A stretch of DNA of 64,000 bases from Verrucomicrobiota bacterium (GTDB lineage: Bacteria > Verrucomicrobiota > Verrucomicrobiia > Limisphaerales > UBA11320). The notes below the pieces were generated by a model. That model saw only the letters and a list, made by a program, of their open reading frames with translations. It was not told where the DNA came from and made no database searches. The stretch's first letter is position 1. Each line of letters opens with the position of its first letter. The DNA lies in contig JACQFQ010000061.1 of assembly GCA_016199985.1 (NCBI GenBank), forward strand, positions 93,008 through 157,007, read 5' to 3'. This document shows positions 24,012-32,531 of the stretch, one piece after another. The translations under genes were made by a program, and so were the position numbers.

Positions 24012-25672
24012 AACCTCCAAACGTCCTCGCCCTCCTTGCCCTCTTCGCATTCCTCCATTCCCCATCCCCGACCATGAGCGCCGATATCAACTACTCCTCA
24101 GCGATCAACGCTCTCGAGGGCGCTGTTCAGAACGAGCTCAAGGATTTCGGGATCGGCGGCATCGCCGTCGCGCTGACCGACGGCAAGCGCCTCGTCCACG
24201 CCGCGGGCTATGGCCAGGCGAGCCGAGACAGCGTCTTTCGCGCGGGGTCGATTTCGAAATTGTTCAACGCGGTGGCTGTGATGCAGCAGGTCGAGGCGGG
24301 GAAGCTCAGCCTGGACGCGCCCTTCGGCTCCCTGCCTGGGGCCGTCGAGCCGGCCAACCCTTATCCCGACTCACCGGGTTTTACTTTGAGGCATTTGCTG
24401 TGTCATCGCTCGGGGATTCAACGCGAAGCGCCTGTCGGCGGATATCTGGACCTCACCCAACCGACTCTCGCCGCGACCTGCGACAGCGTCCGCGGATGCG
24501 TGCTGGTGACGCCCCCGAACGCGAAGACGCGGTACTCCAACATTGGTCCCTCATTGGCCGGACGCGTGGTGGAATCGGTCACCGGGTCAACCTTTCAGGA
24601 ATACCAACGGCGCCGCTTGTTTGCTGCCCTGGGCATGACTCACAGCGCGTGGCGGCTTCAGGATCTTTCCGGGGTGGCCGTGATCCCGTCGGGGTTGCGG
24701 GTCGCCGACGGAAAGGGTGGTTTCAGCCATCAACGGACGCCTGTTTTTGATCTGGGGACGATCCCCGCGGGGAACTTATACACCACCGCGCCGGATCTGG
24801 CGCAGTTCATCTTCATGTTGGACGCCAAGGGAGCGGGACAGCGCGGTTCTGTGCTGAGCGAGGCGTCGCTCGCGGAGATGACGCGTCCGCAGCTCGATCC
24901 CGAGGGCGCGTTTGGGCTGGGATTCGCTCTTGGGAAATTCAGGAGCCACAAAACCATAGGCCACAATGGCGCCGTGTACGGCCATTCCACCGCGCTGCTG
25001 TATCTCCCCGACGCACGGATCGGCGTCGTCGTTTTGGCCAACGAGGATATCGTGGGCGCCCGTGTCGGCAGGCTGGCCAACACGGCTTTGGCGCTGCTGC
25101 TCGAGACCCAAGGGGGCGAACGGCCGGCGTCCCCCGCGGCGGACGTGGATATCCCGCGCGAGGCTCCGACCGAGTTCGCGGGCGCCTACGAATCACAGAG
25201 CTTCTGGGCCGAGTTTCACGTCCGCCAGGGAAAGCTGGAAGGGAACTATGCCAGTCAGCCCTGCGTCCTCGCGCGAGTGGGCAAGGACGCGTTCCGGCTC
25301 AACAGCCGGATCCATGACGACGTCGCGATGACGTTCGTCCGGGGGGAATCCGGCGCGATCACAGGATGCACTGTCGGGATTCAAAAGTTTAAGCGAGTTC
25401 CAGAGTCTCGGGACGGGATTCCTGAGGCCTGGAAGCCGCTGCGGGGCAGCTATGGACCCAAGGTCATACCTATAGTTGTGCATGAAAAGTTCGGGCATCT
25501 GTACGTCACCACCGAGAACATGGTCGACTACCGGTTGCGGCCGGTGAATCGAAACGTGTTCTTGATGCCTCCGGGGATGTATGAGGACGAGCAGATCGTC
25601 TTTCTGACAGATGGGCGCGGACGCGTCCCCTCAGTGAACTTTGCCAACATGATCCTGCCGCGTCTGAGGTAG
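24008..25672 (+). CDS. Serine hydrolase, class C beta-lactamase / DD-peptidase fold
   Basis: A 554-residue exported protein. A signal peptide (MKPPNVLALLALFAFLHSPS) leads to the beta-lactamase domain. The catalytic SISK tetrad is at residues 81-84 after FRAG, the second motif is YSN at 176-178, and GHNGAVYGHS supplies the third (HxG) motif near 318. LLCHRSGIQRE is also typical. After about residue 390 a smaller beta-sheet domain resembling the DUF3471-type C-terminal appendage follows. It overlaps the preceding gene by 4 bases. Such proteins cleave D-amino-acid peptides or esters in the periplasm. A role in peptide release feeding the DUF819 transporter is a reasonable inference. Confidence 0.87.
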   Translation: MKPPNVLALLALFAFLHSPSPTMSADINYSSAINALEGAVQNELKDFGIGGIAVALTDGKRLVHAAGYGQASRDSVFRAGSISKLFNAVAVMQQVEAGKLSLDAPFGSLPGAVEPANPYPDSPGFTLRHLLCHRSGIQREAPVGGYLDLTQPTLAATCDSVRGCVLVTPPNAKTRYSNIGPSLAGRVVESVTGSTFQEYQRRRLFAALGMTHSAWRLQDLSGVAVIPSGLRVADGKGGFSHQRTPVFDLGTIPAGNLYTTAPDLAQFIFMLDAKGAGQRGSVLSEASLAEMTRPQLDPEGAFGLGFALGKFRSHKTIGHNGAVYGHSTALLYLPDARIGVVVLANEDIVGARVGRLANTALALLLETQGGERPASPAADVDIPREAPTEFAGAYESQSFWAEFHVRQGKLEGNYASQPCVLARVGKDAFRLNSRIHDDVAMTFVRGESGAITGCTVGIQKFKRVPESRDGIPEAWKPLRGSYGPKVIPIVVHEKFGHLYVTTENMVDYRLRPVNRNVFLMPPGMYEDEQIVFLTDGRGRVPSVNFANMILPRLR

Positions 25673-25805
25673 CCAGGGGCGCTTGCGAAGAAGGTGGATG
25701 GATCCGCGGTTCTGGTGGCGGAGCAATCGGGCTTGGGCTCCGCAGGGAGATCTAAAGGGCTTTGAAAGAGCGCGCGCCTGAACTTCGAAGGTTCGGTGGG
25801 CCCTC

Positions 25806-27095
25806 TCAATCGCCGCCATCGGGCCCGGGATCGACCACGCTCGCGCGAGGGATCACTTTGAAGAATCGTTGGAGCCCTGAGGGAGGCATGCGGAGCCGGG
25901 CGGGGCTTGTGTCCAGATGGTCGAGGAAGAGATAGGGGCCGTCCAGATTCTCCGATTGCAGCAGGGCGCCGTTGCCAGCCCAGGAAACCACCAAGTCGCC
26001 TGGGTCGAAACGGTTGAGGCGCTCGATGCGCGCGTTCAGCAGAGCCACTCGATCCGTGGGCACGAAGAGGAGATAGTCGCCCAGTCCGGCGCCGCATTCG
26101 AAGCGCAATGAGGTTTCCCCTCCCAGAGGCAGGATCGTGCTCTCCCGTCCGGCCGGGTCTATCAGCGGGATCAGCGCACTGACACCCCACCCCGCAGTGC
26201 TGGTTCCGGTGAATGTCCCGAGCAGCCGCCCAGGGCTGTCGCCGCTCGAGGGCGTCGGGGAGAGAAACAATCTGCCTCCAACAACACCGTCTCCCAGCGA
26301 TCCGCTGCTCAGGGCCGCGTAGACATCGTAATAGTTTGTCGGAAAGTTTCGTGTGTATTGGAACCAGTCGCCAGCGCCGGCGGCGAGGAGGAAGCTGCCA
26401 TCGGCCAGGAATCCGCTCCGCTCGCGATTTCGAGTCGGAAGCAGGGAAACATTCGGCTTTTCCCCATCCCGGTAGTTGTCGGTGAGGTCATCGCCCGCCT
26501 CGTGCGCCAGGTAATCGGTTCCCGACGAGCCTGACAGCCCTTTGTAGGCCAGTCCCATGTAGGGCATGACGCTCGCCTCGGGCTTCGATTTCCCTTTCGA
26601 GTAGTTGAAGTCTTCCAACTCGATGATGAAGTCTCCAGCCCCTCGCGCGTCGGTGTCGAAGTAGGCCTGGAAGAAGTATCGCTGCGGCGGTTGGGAGTCG
26701 TCTTGGAATTGGATCGCGTAGTGGTGGCGGGAGGATCGGCCCAGGGACAAGGGGCATGTCAGTCGCATGCCGAGGGAGATCGTCTTGAGCGTGGCCTTCG
26801 ATGTTTGATCGGTTCCATCCACAGAGAGAGTAAAGCTGCTCGTCACCAGGCTGATGTCGGGATCGAAGAAGCTGACGGTCAGCGGAAGATTCGAGCTGTG
26901 AACGGATCCGTCCTCATGCGTGGTCTTGACGCTACCCGGGAACGGCGTCGCTTCGATGTATCCGTGAGCGTCCAGGTTCCCGCTCAACGCCGCGAGCCCG
27001 CCGGCGAGCAAAGCCGCCCACCCCAGGATCGCCAGCGTCGGTCCTTGCGAACTCCGGGCGTGGCGGAAGGGAAAGGGGAGGGGGTGTGGCTTCAT
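25806..27095 (-). CDS. Secreted protein with CBM6-like module
   Basis: A 430-residue exported protein. After a basic N-terminus a hydrophobic segment (PTLAILGWAALLAGGLAALS) serves as signal. Residues about 50-130 look like an Ig-like domain (GSVHSSNLPLTVSFFDPDISL). The central part has FIIELEDFNYSKGKSKPEAS, SGTDYLAHEAGDDL and SFLLAAGAGDWFQYTRNFP, the order found in carbohydrate-binding module 6-type domains (E-x-E-x-F, G-DW-x-x-Y). The end (VVSWAGNGALLQSENLDGPY, FFKVIP) is a tail common on verrucomicrobial secreted proteins. Start is the ATG at 27095; the track's extra 95 residues overlap the upstream gene. Ligand unknown. Confidence 0.72.
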   Translation of the reverse strand: MKPHPLPFPFRHARSSQGPTLAILGWAALLAGGLAALSGNLDAHGYIEATPFPGSVKTTHEDGSVHSSNLPLTVSFFDPDISLVTSSFTLSVDGTDQTSKATLKTISLGMRLTCPLSLGRSSRHHYAIQFQDDSQPPQRYFFQAYFDTDARGAGDFIIELEDFNYSKGKSKPEASVMPYMGLAYKGLSGSSGTDYLAHEAGDDLTDNYRDGEKPNVSLLPTRNRERSGFLADGSFLLAAGAGDWFQYTRNFPTNYYDVYAALSSGSLGDGVVGGRLFLSPTPSSGDSPGRLLGTFTGTSTAGWGVSALIPLIDPAGRESTILPLGGETSLRFECGAGLGDYLLFVPTDRVALLNARIERLNRFDPGDLVVSWAGNGALLQSENLDGPYLFLDHLDTSPARLRMPPSGLQRFFKVIPRASVVDPGPDGGD

Positions 27096-27216
27096 GAGAT
27101 TACTCCGGTCGATACATAATACGTCACTCCTCCCAGTAAACCCCAGCCGCCACACTTCTGCAACCGCCGAGCCCGCCAAAATGACGGGTCGCCGGCGGGA
27201 CGTCGACCTTTGTGCC

Positions 27217-29181
27217 CTAGGGGGCGCTTGCGGGAGGCTTCGGAGAGTACAGCCGAAGGTCGAACCCTTGCGGCGTGAATTCTCCCGCGTAGACGCTGCG
27301 ATAAAAAAACTTCGACACTTTGTCGAAGGAGGGCACCAGGCTGAAGTCGAACCAGTCCTTGAAGGCCTTGGCGTCCTCATCCCAGCCGAACGTGGAGGCG
27401 ATCGGCAGGCTCGCGACGAAGTTCGCCACCGAGCCCGATTCCTTCTTCAACACCTCGAATTGCGCCCGCGCGGATTCGCGGCCGTTGAAGTATCCAAACA
27501 TCCCCGTGGACATTCCCTTGACCTTCTGGGCGTCGTCCGAGAGACCTGTGGCGTCGCGCAAGGCCTTCGGCTTTTTTTCCGAGCTTCTGAGGTATTCTTC
27601 CAGCAGGGCCGGGTCCTGCGACACGACCAGATAGCCGCCATGGGTGGTGATGCTGACGGAGTCGGTGCTGTCAGGCATCCCGAGCACCAGCACCTTGTGT
27701 CCGAGGAACTCACGCTCCTTGCGGCCGCCCTGCCCGGACAGCAGAACCGTCACGGTGCGAATCGCGGTCATGAGCTGCTCAGGATTCTTGGCGCCCACCA
27801 GATGGATCGAAGGCTGGGAGCTGAGCGCCTCCACGGTTTTTTCCTTGGAGGCCCGCGAGTAGTGCATCATGTCGTCGCCCAGATTGCCGAAGAGGCTTTT
27901 CCGGAGATCGAAGCTCGGATCCTTCTCCTTGCCCGCGCTGTCCATCACCATCTTGATGAGGCTCGCGCTCTGGGGAATGACCTTCGTGAGCGTGTCCTCG
28001 AGAACCTGGAAGGCCTTCTGGATGTCCGCTCGTGAGCGGCTGAAACTGAGCACATCGTCGGGCACGAAGTCCGGGGGCGACGACTCCTTGGACTCGAACG
28101 CGAACATCCTCACCAGTCCCACCCGCTCGCTCTCGGGAATCGCGATTTTCAGATCGCCATAGCCGCCATCGGGCCCGTTGCGTCCGGCATACGCGAACGC
28201 GCGAATCGCGCCGAGCCCGAAGCCGTCCACCCATTGCAGCGGCGATCCTCCCGGATTTCCTTTGCGACGGCCTTGGCCCCCCGCGTCGGCGACATTCGCC
28301 AACTCCTTCTTCAGCAGCGCCAGGACCTCCTGGAGGTTGCCGTAAAGGTAGTAGTCCGCCGGGCGCAGGATCGAATCGCGCCATGCGGCGAAGTTCGGGG
28401 ACTCGGAGAGCGTCTCGCCCGATCCGCCGGACTGAAGCGCAAGAATTCGCTCGAGGTCCTTCGCGGAGTTCCCCAAGACCAACAAGGATTCACTCTGGCC
28501 CACCAGCCACTCATGACGCGGCGAGGGGGCCTCTTCCTTGTCCTTGTCCTTGTTCTTGCCCGCGTCCTTATCGCCTTCGCTCTTGTTGCCCTTCTTGGCG
28601 GCGGGCGGCTCGTCCGCGTCCTTGTCCTTCCTCGGGAAGACGGTATCCAGGGTCTTCTTCAGTTCGGCGTCCTGGAAAAGGAGCGTCGTGAATTCAACTC
28701 CGCGGATCTTCTCAGGCCTTGTTTCCCGGCCCGCCGAAACCCACTTCTTCCGCAGATCTTCCAGGGACTTTTTGAGCTGATCGGACTTGGAGCCCGCGTC
28801 CAGCAGAAAAACAAAGGGCGCGGGATCGCCCGGCTTGGCGTCGGGTCCCTTGCTCAGCCAGGCGAGCGTCACCTGACCCTGGGCGAGGCTGGAGTAATCG
28901 GAAAGCTTAACGCCGAACTGCTGCTCCAGCTTGGAGATGACCTCGCTCTGGAACTTGCCGGTGAACTTATCGACGAAAGGCTTCATGGACGGATCCTTCC
29001 ACAGGCCCATCATCGGATTGGCGCTGAAGCGCTCCTGCCACTGCGCGTAGTTCGGCACGGTGAGCACCGCGAAGGCGGAGGCCGGCAGCAACTTGTCCGG
29101 GGAAGGCGTCGCGGCGGCGTGCGCGAAGGGCCGGGGTTGGAGTGTCAACAGCAAGGCCGGGATGAGGCATCGGAGTCGCAT
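27217..29181 (-). CDS. Exported protein of unknown function, Lys/Asp-rich linker
   Basis: A 654-residue protein with a signal peptide (MRLRCLIPALLLTLQPRPFAHA). An ATG at 29202 would add seven residues. The mature start LLPASAFAVLTVPNYAQWQERFS and the segment FVFLLDAGSKSDQLKKSLEDL, repeated in type later (MFAFESKESSPPDF; FGYFNGRESARAQFE), recall planctomycete/verrucomicrobial proteins in the DUF3352 style, but I do not claim that family. Around residues 205-245 is a highly charged linker (KDKDADEPPAAKKGNKSEG...KNKDKDKEEA). No catalytic motif stands out. The next gene upstream (S1C protease) ends about 70 bases away on the same strand, so the two may share a transcript. Confidence 0.7.
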   Translation of the reverse strand: MRLRCLIPALLLTLQPRPFAHAAATPSPDKLLPASAFAVLTVPNYAQWQERFSANPMMGLWKDPSMKPFVDKFTGKFQSEVISKLEQQFGVKLSDYSSLAQGQVTLAWLSKGPDAKPGDPAPFVFLLDAGSKSDQLKKSLEDLRKKWVSAGRETRPEKIRGVEFTTLLFQDAELKKTLDTVFPRKDKDADEPPAAKKGNKSEGDKDAGKNKDKDKEEAPSPRHEWLVGQSESLLVLGNSAKDLERILALQSGGSGETLSESPNFAAWRDSILRPADYYLYGNLQEVLALLKKELANVADAGGQGRRKGNPGGSPLQWVDGFGLGAIRAFAYAGRNGPDGGYGDLKIAIPESERVGLVRMFAFESKESSPPDFVPDDVLSFSRSRADIQKAFQVLEDTLTKVIPQSASLIKMVMDSAGKEKDPSFDLRKSLFGNLGDDMMHYSRASKEKTVEALSSQPSIHLVGAKNPEQLMTAIRTVTVLLSGQGGRKEREFLGHKVLVLGMPDSTDSVSITTHGGYLVVSQDPALLEEYLRSSEKKPKALRDATGLSDDAQKVKGMSTGMFGYFNGRESARAQFEVLKKESGSVANFVASLPIASTFGWDEDAKAFKDWFDFSLVPSFDKVSKFFYRSVYAGEFTPQGFDLRLYSPKPPASAP

Positions 29182-29251
29182 AGTTTTTTGGCTGAATGGC
29201 ATGATTCGAAAAACGGAAAAAAGGCTCTTGGGAGCGGGCAGAATTCGCGTC

Positions 29252-30271
29252 TTAGCCTCCCGCCGGCTTGTGTTGGCCCGTCGCGGCGCCGGACTTGTTC
29301 GGGAGTTGGGGCGGCTCGAGATAACGATAGGCGTTGCTCGGATTGTCATTGTCGTACGCGTAGGCGTCCCGGTGCTCCAGGAAATACTTCACCTGCTCGG
29401 AGGGGATGGCGAACCCGAGCCCTTCATTGAAAGTGATCTTCATGTTCGTTACGCCCACGACCTCTCCGCGGAGGTTGAACAGCGGTCCGCCGCTGTTGCC
29501 GGGGTTGATCTGCGCGGTCGTCTGCAAAAACAGGTTGCCCTGCACGGCGCGGCTCTTGGTGCTGACAATGCCTTCGGTGACGGTGCGTTCGAATCCCAGT
29601 GGACTGCCGATCGCAAACACCCGTTCGCCTTGGCCCAGGGCGTCGGCGCTTCCGATCAGGACCCGCTTGAATTTCGGCGCGCCCTCGTCCTCGATCTTCA
29701 GCAGCGTCAGGTCCTGGAACTTGTTCATCGCCACGATGCGCACCTTCTTATACTGCCGTCGCTCGAGCTGTCCCTTGGGCGATTGGTGATACACCTCCAC
29801 CGAGATTTGGGTTTCGCCTTCAATCACATGAAAATTCGTTATCAGGAATCCTTCGTCGTTCAGGATGAAGCCCGAGCCGAGCCCTCCCGGAGTCCGCACC
29901 TGCACCACAGCCTCGCCCAATTCCTTCGCCCACTCCCGGACAGCCCGCTCGGGTGGCGGAGACTTCGCGCTGAAATACACCTGGGAGTGCTGGCTTGTTT
30001 CGGCGGATTTTGCTTCAGCGGTCTTGCCCTTGGCTTCGCGCTCGGTGGAGATTTTTAGCACCTGGGAGCGCGGGATCGTGATCGCCGTGAATCCGATGTC
30101 CACCACGACGGAGTCCGGCTTGTCCGCGAGCACTTTGCCGGTGATCGAGCTCTGGTCCCGCAGCTGGATGACGTCGGCGCCCGGCGAGCGCTGCGAGATT
30201 CCGCAGACCGCCAACAGGCCCACCGCCGCGCGCGCCGAGAAACGCATCCAGGTGGAAATCCGCTTGAACAT
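29252..30271 (-). CDS. PDZ-less S1C (HtrA-like) serine protease with N-terminal domain
   Basis: A 339-residue periplasmic trypsin-fold protease. A signal region (FSARAAVGLLAVCGISQRS) is followed by a domain of about 50 residues (LRDQSSITGKVLADKPDSVV, then GFTAITIPRSQVLKI), which I recall on related verrucomicrobial proteases. The protease domain has GSGFILNDEGFLITNFHVIEG with the catalytic His, FQDLTLLKIE with Asp, and INPGNSGGPLFNLRGEVVG with Ser. GLGFAIPSEQVKYFLEHRD ends it. There is no PDZ domain, so unlike DegP it should not form PDZ-gated oligomers. The track's first 160 residues are antisense to the pilin gene; 30271 is the start. Confidence 0.87.
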   Translation of the reverse strand: MFKRISTWMRFSARAAVGLLAVCGISQRSPGADVIQLRDQSSITGKVLADKPDSVVVDIGFTAITIPRSQVLKISTEREAKGKTAEAKSAETSQHSQVYFSAKSPPPERAVREWAKELGEAVVQVRTPGGLGSGFILNDEGFLITNFHVIEGETQISVEVYHQSPKGQLERRQYKKVRIVAMNKFQDLTLLKIEDEGAPKFKRVLIGSADALGQGERVFAIGSPLGFERTVTEGIVSTKSRAVQGNLFLQTTAQINPGNSGGPLFNLRGEVVGVTNMKITFNEGLGFAIPSEQVKYFLEHRDAYAYDNDNPSNAYRYLEPPQLPNKSGAATGQHKPAGG

Positions 30272-30478
30272 GAGAGCGAGCCTAGGGGGTGGAGGTCGGC
30301 ATGACAAGCGTCCCTGTGCCCGAACGCGGGGAGGATTGCCACCGCTTTCTTCGCGCCGCGTCGGCACTAACCGCTGCGCCTCTTGTCCAAATCTCTGATG
30401 GGCGACCGTCTCCCTGAGGGCCTTGGGAAACCGAGGATCCTCGGGGCCGAAGCGTTGCTCCGCGCACGCGAGAAAACC

Positions 30479-31168
30479 ATGAAACCCTGCGAAGGTTTGA
30501 ACGGCCGGCGACGTCAGGCGTTCTCGATGCTGGAACTGCTGCTGATACTTGTGACGGTCGGCATCGTGTCGGCGGTCGGGCTGCTGATGCTGGGGCGAGC
30601 CAGGCACAAGTCGATCAGGTCGCAGTGCGTCCAAAACCTGAAGATGATCGGGACGGCGGAGCAGATGTGGCTGCATGAGTACGAGGATCGTCTTCCTTGG
30701 CAGGTTCCCCAGAGCGAGAACGGATCTCAGGGCCTGCCATTCGTCTTTCAACAGTTCCGGGCCATGTCCAACTATCTGTCATCGCCCAAGGCCGTCGGAT
30801 GCCCCGGTCTGCAGTCGTGGCGTCCTCCCGCCGCGTCATGGGATGAAACGACCGACCGGAATGTTGGCTATGGCCTCAATACGACCGCCAGCGGCGCCGC
30901 GAGTTCGATTCTGAGCTTGGACATGGACATTGAAGGCGGCGAGGAAGCAGCCACAGCGGGAGAGGGGAGTCGGCGTCTGATGTTCTGCGGAGATGGATCC
31001 GCATCGATCTCCTCCCGGTTCATCTGGTCCAAAACCAATCACGTCGACTCCGGACAATTCACGCTGATCGATGGATCGGTGGTGGCAGCGGATAATCCTG
31101 ACTTGCAGCGACAGTTCCGCTTTTTCCTCAGCGCCTACACTTGCGTGAGGTTTCTGATGCCACGTTGA
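30479..31168 (+). CDS. Pseudopilin-like (type II secretion GspG/H type) protein
   Basis: A 229-residue protein with a type IV prepilin signal: a short basic leader (MKPCEGLNGRRRQA), then FSMLELLLILVTVGIVSAVGLLM with Glu at +5. Ala replaces the usual Gly at -1. The C-terminal domain has CVQNLKMIGTAEQMWLHEY, then TDRNVGYGLNT and LMFCGDGSASISS, LIDGSVVAADN, the H-X9-DG-type layout of planctomycete/verrucomicrobial pseudopilins, though the His-x9-DG motif is not exact here. It would be processed by a prepilin peptidase and assembled in a secretion pseudopilus or remain membrane-anchored. It is divergent from the S1C protease, with no secretion machinery nearby. Start at 30479 follows from the leader. 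Confidence 0.8.
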   Translation: MKPCEGLNGRRRQAFSMLELLLILVTVGIVSAVGLLMLGRARHKSIRSQCVQNLKMIGTAEQMWLHEYEDRLPWQVPQSENGSQGLPFVFQQFRAMSNYLSSPKAVGCPGLQSWRPPAASWDETTDRNVGYGLNTTASGAASSILSLDMDIEGGEEAATAGEGSRRLMFCGDGSASISSRFIWSKTNHVDSGQFTLIDGSVVAADNPDLQRQFRFFLSAYTCVRFLMPR

Positions 31169-31186
31169 TGGCGGCAGGCGCTCCGC

Positions 31187-31462
31187 TCAAAGCCGCAGCA
31201 GGAGTAGAGCAAAGGCGACGAGCACCAGGACCCCGACGATCCACCAGAGCCACCCGATGCCTCGGGGCTTCACGCTGGCCTTTTTCTCGCCGAACTCCTC
31301 GCGCACAAACTCGTCATAGTCGAACGAGTCATCGGGGAGCCCCAGACGTTGCACGACCGCCTCGTCCTTCCAGCCGGTCTCCTCGTCGGCGCCGCACTCA
31401 GGACAGGCTTTCGCCCGTCGAGGCACTTCAGATCCACAGTTGGGGCAAGTCTCGGGCGGCAT
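31187..31462 (-). CDS. Zinc-ribbon single-TM small protein
   Basis: A 91-residue protein. TCPNCGSEVPRRAKACPECG at residues 5-24 is a four-cysteine zinc ribbon. An acidic middle (DDSFDYDEFVREEFGEKK) leads to one C-terminal transmembrane helix (IGWLWWIVGVLVLVAFALLLL). This is a tail-anchored layout with the ribbon in the cytoplasm. The start at 31462 is the ATG just before the ribbon; the track's 61 upstream residues are spill. It lies 11 bases after the neighbouring membrane hypothetical and is probably co-transcribed with it. Function unknown. Confidence 0.78.
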   Translation of the reverse strand: MPPETCPNCGSEVPRRAKACPECGADEETGWKDEAVVQRLGLPDDSFDYDEFVREEFGEKKASVKPRGIGWLWWIVGVLVLVAFALLLLRL

Positions 31463-31473
31463 GCTGGGGGCGC

Positions 31474-32283
31474 TTACGGGAATCGGGAGGGGAAACGGCC
31501 CGAGATCCCGTGGTGCCCTCGCAGTCGGCGGAAATCCACGGTCGTCGGGTCCACGCTCCACCGCGCGGCCAATGCGGCGACCTTCTCCGTCGCCGCGCCC
31601 AGCGGGTCGATGTGGGAGAAGAACGACTTCGCCGGCGCCTGGCAATAGTCGTAGGTGATGATCCGGAGGCCCTTTTCCGCCTCGGTCGCTTCCCCTTCAT
31701 TCCAGAGCGTCTCGCCGGCGTGCGCGTAGGCGCGTCGGACGCGGCCGCGCTCGAGCATCACCCATGCATGGTGGCTGAACATCCGATTCATGCTGAAGAA
31801 CTGAACCTCCCCGAGCTCCCGGCTCATGCGGGTGAGAAAATGGTAGCTCCGATCCGGGTCGTCCGCGGGATCGGGAAGGTCGGATCCCATCACGAGGATC
31901 CAGCCGTTCACCGACGGGGAGATGAACAGTCGATGGTCCAGGGCCCAGTGCATTCCTTCCTCCCAGGAGCAGGGCTTGGGGTTGCGCAATCCCAGAGCGG
32001 CCTGAATCGTCGCCGGGTTGGAGCCTCGGATGGCGAGCCAGCGGAAGGGCGCGTCGAAGAGCGGCTCCCAGCTCGAGCTTTCCGGCCGCCACAGAAGTCG
32101 TTCTCCCAGGATGTTTCTCACGCCGCGGGCCTGCGGGCTGCCGCGGATCACGAGCGCGACAAACAGGCCCCCGATCCCGACAACAAAGAAGAAGCCCAGA
32201 ATCAGCAGGAAGGGGGTTAAATCATTGGGAACTGCACTGAGGGATTCTCCGGCAGCAGCGATGAGATGCTGGGCTCGAAACAT
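31474..32283 (-). CDS. Membrane-anchored protein, unknown, conserved-looking
   Basis: A 269-residue protein. One transmembrane segment (PFLLILGFFFVVGIGGLFVALVI, about 24-46) is followed by a soluble domain: LFISPSVNGWILVMGSDLPD, FLTRMSRELGEVQFFSMNRM, FSHHAWVMLERGRVRRAYAH and AGETLWNEGEATEAEKGL. The pattern (NGW-x-LV-x-GSDLP; SHHAWV; RAYA-x-AGET) looks strongly constrained and recalls uncharacterised proteins in Verrucomicrobia and Planctomycetes. I know no function. It is co-directional with the zinc-ribbon gene and divergent from the LamG kinase gene. Confidence 0.75.
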   Translation of the reverse strand: MFRAQHLIAAAGESLSAVPNDLTPFLLILGFFFVVGIGGLFVALVIRGSPQARGVRNILGERLLWRPESSSWEPLFDAPFRWLAIRGSNPATIQAALGLRNPKPCSWEEGMHWALDHRLFISPSVNGWILVMGSDLPDPADDPDRSYHFLTRMSRELGEVQFFSMNRMFSHHAWVMLERGRVRRAYAHAGETLWNEGEATEAEKGLRIITYDYCQAPAKSFFSHIDPLGAATEKVAALAARWSVDPTTVDFRRLRGHHGISGRFPSRFP

Positions 32284-32531
32284 GCGACTCTAGTAAGGTA
32301 GCCGTCATCCCGCTTGGGGCAACCAAAAACCCGGGAAATCGTGTTCAGAGCGCCCGCAAGCCGACGGTCGGCGTTCTCCGCGTCGAGGCTGGAGTCTCGA
32401 ACGCGCGCCGAGCTCAACTCCTGCCGCTCGCCGGCGATGCGGCGAGCCATGGAGAGAGACCGCCGCCGGAGATAAAAGTTTCAGATCCTCTCTTTCTTCG
32501 ACGTTTCTTTCTCTCTACAGTCCTTCCCGTC

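Noticed and set aside
25673-25805. Terminator hairpin between the convergent hydrolase and CBM6-like genes
   Set aside because: GAAC-TTCGAAG-GTTC has only a 4-bp stem and no T-run.
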